A stretch of 9,080 nt of DNA from Devosia sp. (GTDB lineage Bacteria > Pseudomonadota > Alphaproteobacteria > Rhizobiales > Devosiaceae), in assembly GCA_025352765.1 (NCBI GenBank), contig JANXSI010000651.1:1-9080 (forward strand). The letters are read 5' to 3'. How positions within the stretch are numbered: the stretch's first letter is position 1; every line of letters starts with the position of its first letter. Shown here one piece after another: positions 4,936 through 9,080 of this stretch. Position numbers and translations under genes: made by a program. Below the pieces are notes generated by a model. The model did not search any database, was not told the origin of the DNA, and saw only the letters and a program-made list of their open reading frames with translations.

Positions 4936-7413
4936 ATGGTGCAAAAGCCTATCGTATTGGATGCCCCGACGCCGCAGAAGCGGACTCACACTGCTGAGGC
5001 CCTGCAGAGCGAAATCCTTGAAAAGCTTACCTATTCGGTCGGTAAGGACGCCATTGTCGCGCGTCCCTATGACTGGCTGAATGCCACCATTCTGGCGATC
5101 CGCGACCGCGTGATCGACCTGTGGATGGAGTCCAGCCGGGCAACGTGGCGAACGTCGGAAAAGCGCGTCTATTATCTCAGCCTCGAATTCCTCATCGGGC
5201 GGCTGATGCGCGACGCCATGAGCAATATCGGCATCATGGACGAGGTCCGGCAGGCGCTCAAGAACCTCAATGTCGATCTGGGCGATCTGATCAATCTCGA
5301 GCCCGACGCAGCGCTGGGCAATGGCGGCCTCGGCCGGCTTGCCGCCTGCTTCATGGATTCGATGGCGACCCTCAAAATCCCTGCCTATGGTTACGGCATC
5401 CGGTACGAGAACGGCATGTTCCGTCAGGAGATGAGCGAGGGCTGGCAGGTCGAACTGCCCGAGGACTGGCTGGCGCACGGCAATCCGTGGGAGTTTGAAC
5501 GCCGGGAGTCGACCTACGAAATCGGCTTTGGCGGCCAGGTCGTTCCTGTGCAGGAACCTGGCGGCACGACGCGGCTCGAATGGCGTCCCGCCGAGCACTT
5601 CCTCGCTGTGGCGTTCGATACGCCGATCGTGGGGTGGCGCGGGGCGCGGGTGAACACGCTCAGACTATGGAGCGCGCAGCCGGTCGATCCGATCATGCTC
5701 GAGAAGTTCAACAACGGCGACCACATCGGAGCTCTCGAGGAGAGCTCGAAGGCCGAGGCGATCACCCGGGTGCTCTATCCCGCCGACTCGACCCCGTCGG
5801 GGCAGGAACTGCGACTCCGGCAGGAGTACTTCTTCTCGTCCGCGTCGCTGCAGGACATCGTTCGTCGCCACATGCAGCAATATGGCGATCTCGGCTCGCT
5901 CTCGAGCAAGGTCGCCATTCAGCTCAACGACACGCATCCGGCGATCTCGATCGCCGAGTTGATGCGCATCCTGCTCGACGTGCACGGCATGAAATGGGCC
6001 GCGGCCTGGACGCTGGTCAAGGGCACCTTCGGCTACACCAACCACACGCTGCTGCCGGAGGCGCTCGAAACCTGGCCGGTGTCGCTGCTCGAGCGCATGT
6101 TGCCGCGACAGATGCAGATCATCTATGCGATCAATGCGGAAGTGCTGACCGAAGCGCGGACCAAGGCGGGCTTCAACGATCAGCAGATCGCCAATGTGTC
6201 GTTGATCGACGAGGGCGGGGCGAGGCGCGTTCGCATGGGCCAGCTGGCGTTCGTCGGCAGCCACTCGGTGAACGGCGTTTCGGCGCTCCACACCGAACTG
6301 ATGAAGAAGACGGTCTTCTCGGATCTCAACAAACTTTATCCCGATCGCATCAACAACAAGACGAACGGCGTCACGCCACGCCGCTGGCTGCTCGAATGCA
6401 ACCCGGGCCTGACCAAGTTGATCAGCGAGCGGATCGGGCCGGAATTCCAGGACAATGTCGACCTCCTGGCCCAGCTTGATGCCCACGCCGACGACCCGCT
6501 GTTCCAGCAGCAGTTTGCCGCCGTCAAGCGCGCCAACAAGCTGCGGCTGGCCGAGATCATCAAGGACCGGTCGGGCTACACCGTGTCGCCCGACGCGCTG
6601 TTCGACGTGCACGTCAAGCGCATCCACGAATACAAGCGTCAGCTGCTCAACGTCATTGAAGCTGTGGCGCAATACTCGGCCATTCGGGCCCATCCCGAGA
6701 AGGAATGGGTGCCGCGGGTCAAGGTGTTTGCCGGCAAGGCGGCGCCCAGCTACTGGAACGCCAAGCTGATTATCAAGCTGATCAACGACGTTGGCCAGGT
6801 GGTCAACAACGACCCCTCGGTGCGCGAGTTGCTCAAGGTGGTCTTCATCCCCAACTACAATGTTTCCGCGGCAGAAATCATCATGCCGGCGGCCGACTTG
6901 TCGGAACAAATCTCGACGGCAGGACTTGAAGCCTCGGGAACCGGAAACATGAAGTTTGCAATGAACGGTGCGGTCACTATCGGCACGCTCGATGGTGCCA
7001 ACATCGAAATGCTCGATGCCGTGGGCAAGGACAATATGGTGATCTTCGGCCTGACCGCGGAAGAGGTGCTGGCCAAGCGCAGCCGCAGCGAAGTGCCGCG
7101 TGCGGCGATCGATGCCTCACCGGAGTTGCGCTCAGCGCTCGAGATGATTTCGTCGGGCGTGTTCTCGCCTGACGATCCGAACCGCTATCGCGACCTTATT
7201 GGCGGCCTCTATGATCATGACTGGTTCATGGTGGCGCGCGATTTCGACTCTTATGCCACTGCGCAGCGGCAGGTGGACAGCGTTTGGCAAGACAGCCGGA
7301 AATGGTATTCTATGGCGATCCGTAACACTGCGCATATGAGTTGGTTTTCGTCCGACAGAACGATCCGTCAATATGCCGAAGAGATCTGGGGTGTGCCGGT
7401 CGGGCAGGGGTAA
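4936..7413 (+). CDS. glgP: Glycogen phosphorylase (GT35 alpha-glucan phosphorylase)
   Basis: 825 residues, close to the 815-840 of bacterial GlgP. The enzyme removes outer alpha-1,4 glucose units from glycogen with phosphate, giving glucose-1-phosphate; it is cytosolic and needs pyridoxal phosphate. Conserved blocks run in the expected order: NGGLGRLAACF (129-139), LNDTHPAI (330-337), TNGVTPRRW (476-484), VHVKRIHEYKRQ (558-569), FAGKAAPSYW (598-607), and EASGTGNMKFAMNGA (665-679), whose Lys673 is the expected Schiff-base lysine for PLP. TIGTLDGANIEM follows. All expected landmarks are intact, so the enzyme should be active. ATG 4936 is the first start after an in-frame TGA at 4921-4923, yet it lacks a good Shine-Dalgarno; a possible hairpin occupies the leader. 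The stop TAA (7411-7413) overlaps the glgB ATG by one base, indicating coupled translation and an operon for glycogen turnover. Confidence 0.98.
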   Translation: MVQKPIVLDAPTPQKRTHTAEALQSEILEKLTYSVGKDAIVARPYDWLNATILAIRDRVIDLWMESSRATWRTSEKRVYYLSLEFLIGRLMRDAMSNIGIMDEVRQALKNLNVDLGDLINLEPDAALGNGGLGRLAACFMDSMATLKIPAYGYGIRYENGMFRQEMSEGWQVELPEDWLAHGNPWEFERRESTYEIGFGGQVVPVQEPGGTTRLEWRPAEHFLAVAFDTPIVGWRGARVNTLRLWSAQPVDPIMLEKFNNGDHIGALEESSKAEAITRVLYPADSTPSGQELRLRQEYFFSSASLQDIVRRHMQQYGDLGSLSSKVAIQLNDTHPAISIAELMRILLDVHGMKWAAAWTLVKGTFGYTNHTLLPEALETWPVSLLERMLPRQMQIIYAINAEVLTEARTKAGFNDQQIANVSLIDEGGARRVRMGQLAFVGSHSVNGVSALHTELMKKTVFSDLNKLYPDRINNKTNGVTPRRWLLECNPGLTKLISERIGPEFQDNVDLLAQLDAHADDPLFQQQFAAVKRANKLRLAEIIKDRSGYTVSPDALFDVHVKRIHEYKRQLLNVIEAVAQYSAIRAHPEKEWVPRVKVFAGKAAPSYWNAKLIIKLINDVGQVVNNDPSVRELLKVVFIPNYNVSAAEIIMPAADLSEQISTAGLEASGTGNMKFAMNGAVTIGTLDGANIEMLDAVGKDNMVIFGLTAEEVLAKRSRSEVPRAAIDASPELRSALEMISSGVFSPDDPNRYRDLIGGLYDHDWFMVARDFDSYATAQRQVDSVWQDSRKWYSMAIRNTAHMSWFSSDRTIRQYAEEIWGVPVGQG

Positions 7414-9080
7414 TGAGTGTTCCGGTGGAGAAGTGGCAGGCTGATGCGTTAGAGGTCGAGGCGGTCGTCACCGGCCAGCATTCCGACCCGTTTTCACTGC
7501 TCGGTTTGCAGCAGGTGGATGGGGTCTGGGTGCTTCGGACGTTCATCCCGCATGCCGAAACCGTCTCCGCCTTCACCCGCGACGGCGAGCCCCTTGGCTC
7601 CCTCGTCCGTCGGGACGGTCGGGGCTTCTTCGAGGGCCGGGTCGAGTTGGCACAGCGGCAGCCGATTCATTATCGGGCGAGCAATGCAGGGGGCGAATGG
7701 GATGTCTACGACCCCTACAGTTTTGGCCCCGTGCTCGGGCCGATGGACGACTACTACATTGCCGAAGGCACGCATCTGAGGCTATTCGACAAGCTGGGCG
7801 CCCACGCCCTTGAGTTTGAGGGGGTGCCGGGCGTTCACTTCGCCGTCTGGGCGCCCAATGCCAGCCGGGTTTCGGTCGTCGGGCCGTTCAACGACTGGGA
7901 TGGCCGCCGCCATCCGATGCGCAACCGCCGCGAGACCGGCGTCTGGGAGGTGTTCGCGCCCAATGTCGGGCCGGGCACCACCTACAAGTTCGAGATCGTC
8001 GCGCAGGACGGGACGCTCCTGCCGCTCAAGGCTGACCCTTATGCGCGCCAGTCGGAGCTGCGACCCAAGACGGCGTCTGTCGTCGCCGATCCGTCGCCGT
8101 TCGACTGGAGCGACACCAAGTATCTCGAACAGCGCTCCAAGAAGGACTGGCGGCGAACGCCGGTGTCCATTTACGAGGTGCATCTCGGCTCCTGGCGCAA
8201 GCGCGCCGACGGCAGCTTCATGAGCTACGACCAGTTCTCGGAGCAGCTCATTCCCTACGTCAAGGACATGGGCTTCACTCATATCGAGCTGCTGCCGATC
8301 TCCGAGCACCCCTACGATCCGAGCTGGGGCTACCAGCCGACCGGCCTTTATTCGCCGACGGCGCGGTTCGGCGACCCGAAGGGCTTCAAGCGCTTCATCG
8401 ACGCCGCCCATAAGGCCGGCATCGGCATCATCCTCGACTGGGTCCCGGCGCACTTTCCCACTGACGAGCACGGGCTCGCGCGCTTCGATGGAACAGCACT
8501 CTACGAGCATGCCGACCCGCGGCAGGGGTTCCACCCGGACTGGAACACTGCGATCTTCAATTTCGGGCGCAAGGAGGTTTCGGCCTTCCTCACCAACAAT
8601 GCGCTCTACTGGTTTGAGGAATTCCACGTCGACGGTCTGCGGGTCGATGCCGTGGCGTCGATGCTCTACCTCGACTACTCGCGCCAGCCGGGCGAATGGG
8701 TGCCCAACCAGTTTGGTGGCAACCACAATCTCGAAGCCGTGGCGTTCCTCCAGCGCGTCAATGCCGAAGTTTATCGCCGGCATCCCGGTGCGCTGATGAT
8801 CGCCGAGGAGTCAACGAGCTGGAGCGGCGTTTCAGCGCCAACCTTCAGCGGCGGCCTCGGGTTCGGCTTCAAGTGGAACATGGGATTCATGAACGACACG
8901 TTGCGCTACATGTCGCGCAACCCCATTCATCGCCGTTACCACCACAACGACATGACGTTCGCGGCGCTCTATGCGTTTACCGAGAACTTCGTGCTGCCGC
9001 TCAGCCACGACGAGGTGGTGCACGGCAAGCTGTCGCTGATCAACAAGATGAGCGGCGACGACTGGCAGCAGTTCGCGTCG
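7413..9080 (+). CDS. glgB: 1,4-alpha-glucan branching enzyme, N-terminal 556 residues (3' end outside window)
   Basis: Starting at ATG 7413 (within TAATG), an uninterrupted frame runs off the right edge. GlgB cuts alpha-1,4 chains and re-attaches them through alpha-1,6 bonds during glycogen synthesis. An N1 domain (about 17-110, HSDPFSLLG at 24-32), a CBM48 domain (about 133-215, with FNDWDG at 159-164) and most of a GH13 catalytic barrel are visible. YEVHLGSWRK starts at 254, WGYQPTGLYSP follows, then region I DWVPAHFP (342-349), region II DGLRVDAVASM with nucleophile Asp412, region III AEEST with acid/base Glu465, and region IV LSHDEVVHGK with Asp533. These correspond to E. coli Asp405, Glu458 and Asp526 with a constant offset of seven, so no internal indel is expected between them. 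About 170-190 residues, including the C-terminal beta domain, should remain outside the window. Purines (AGGGG, 7406-7410) just before the start plus the overlap with glgP suggest translational coupling. Confidence 0.98.
   Translation, partial: MSVPVEKWQADALEVEAVVTGQHSDPFSLLGLQQVDGVWVLRTFIPHAETVSAFTRDGEPLGSLVRRDGRGFFEGRVELAQRQPIHYRASNAGGEWDVYDPYSFGPVLGPMDDYYIAEGTHLRLFDKLGAHALEFEGVPGVHFAVWAPNASRVSVVGPFNDWDGRRHPMRNRRETGVWEVFAPNVGPGTTYKFEIVAQDGTLLPLKADPYARQSELRPKTASVVADPSPFDWSDTKYLEQRSKKDWRRTPVSIYEVHLGSWRKRADGSFMSYDQFSEQLIPYVKDMGFTHIELLPISEHPYDPSWGYQPTGLYSPTARFGDPKGFKRFIDAAHKAGIGIILDWVPAHFPTDEHGLARFDGTALYEHADPRQGFHPDWNTAIFNFGRKEVSAFLTNNALYWFEEFHVDGLRVDAVASMLYLDYSRQPGEWVPNQFGGNHNLEAVAFLQRVNAEVYRRHPGALMIAEESTSWSGVSAPTFSGGLGFGFKWNMGFMNDTLRYMSRNPIHRRYHHNDMTFAALYAFTENFVLPLSHDEVVHGKLSLINKMSGDDWQQFAS

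Noticed and set aside
5665..6909. Long open frame (414 codons) on the minus strand
   Set aside because: It lies wholly opposite glgP, which has every expected catalytic block. Its translation is rich in Arg, Val, Asp and His with no recognisable domain, as expected for an antisense shadow in GC-rich DNA.
7782..8783. Long open frame (333 codons) on the minus strand
   Set aside because: It is opposite glgB, whose plus-strand frame has no stop and holds the branching-enzyme motifs. The antisense translation shows no family features and is a shadow, even though it is the longest frame closed by a stop in this stretch.
1..9080. A previously undescribed multi-gene system such as defence, biosynthetic or mobile
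   Set aside because: All six genes belong to familiar families with intact motifs in ordinary arrangements. There are no orphan open frames, toxin-antitoxin pairs, nucleases, reverse transcriptases or structured non-coding loci that would support one.

Overview
The window is GC-rich, densely coding chromosomal DNA. It looks alphaproteobacterial, most plausibly Hyphomicrobiales (Devosia/Rhizobium-like). That placement is an inference from base composition, the glgP-glgB order, the style of the proteins and a GGAAC-type (EcfG/RpoE2-like) promoter match; no marker gene is present to confirm it. There are six protein-coding genes, two of them cut by the window edges. I see no tRNA, rRNA, insertion sequence, prophage gene or CRISPR array.

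Layout. (1) 2-466 (+) is the C-terminal half of a PAPS-dependent sulfotransferase. (2) 458-1399 (-) is a complete inosine/uridine-preferring-type nucleoside hydrolase; it converges on the sulfotransferase and the two stops overlap by 9 bp. (3) 1400-1515 is a divergent intergenic region with a candidate stress-sigma promoter reading right, a near-palindrome around CTAG, and a strong Shine-Dalgarno. (4) 1516-2937 (+) is an AI-2E-family membrane protein, apparently starting at TTG, with a long Ala/Lys/Glu coiled-coil tail. (5) 2988-4835 (+) is a Kef-type CPA2 potassium/proton antiporter with a fused nucleotide-binding RCK domain. (6) 4936-7413 (+) is glycogen phosphorylase GlgP. (7) 7413-9080 (+) is the first 556 codons of the glycogen branching enzyme GlgB, overlapping the glgP stop by one base and running off the right edge.

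How the genes work together. GlgB introduces alpha-1,6 branches into glycogen and GlgP phosphorolyses the outer chains to glucose-1-phosphate. Their overlap implies co-transcription and coupled translation, the start of a glycogen operon that probably continues to the right. The AI-2E-family protein and the Kef antiporter sit in tandem and may be co-transcribed; both are envelope proteins plausibly linked to osmotic, ionic or general stress, which fits the candidate stress promoter. The nucleoside hydrolase is a separate purine/pyrimidine salvage function.

No convincing new biological system is present. The points most worth a second look are small-scale: predicted leader hairpins over the kef and glgP translation starts, the GGAAC-N18-TT promoter with a very short leader, and the charged C-terminal extension of the AI-2E protein.
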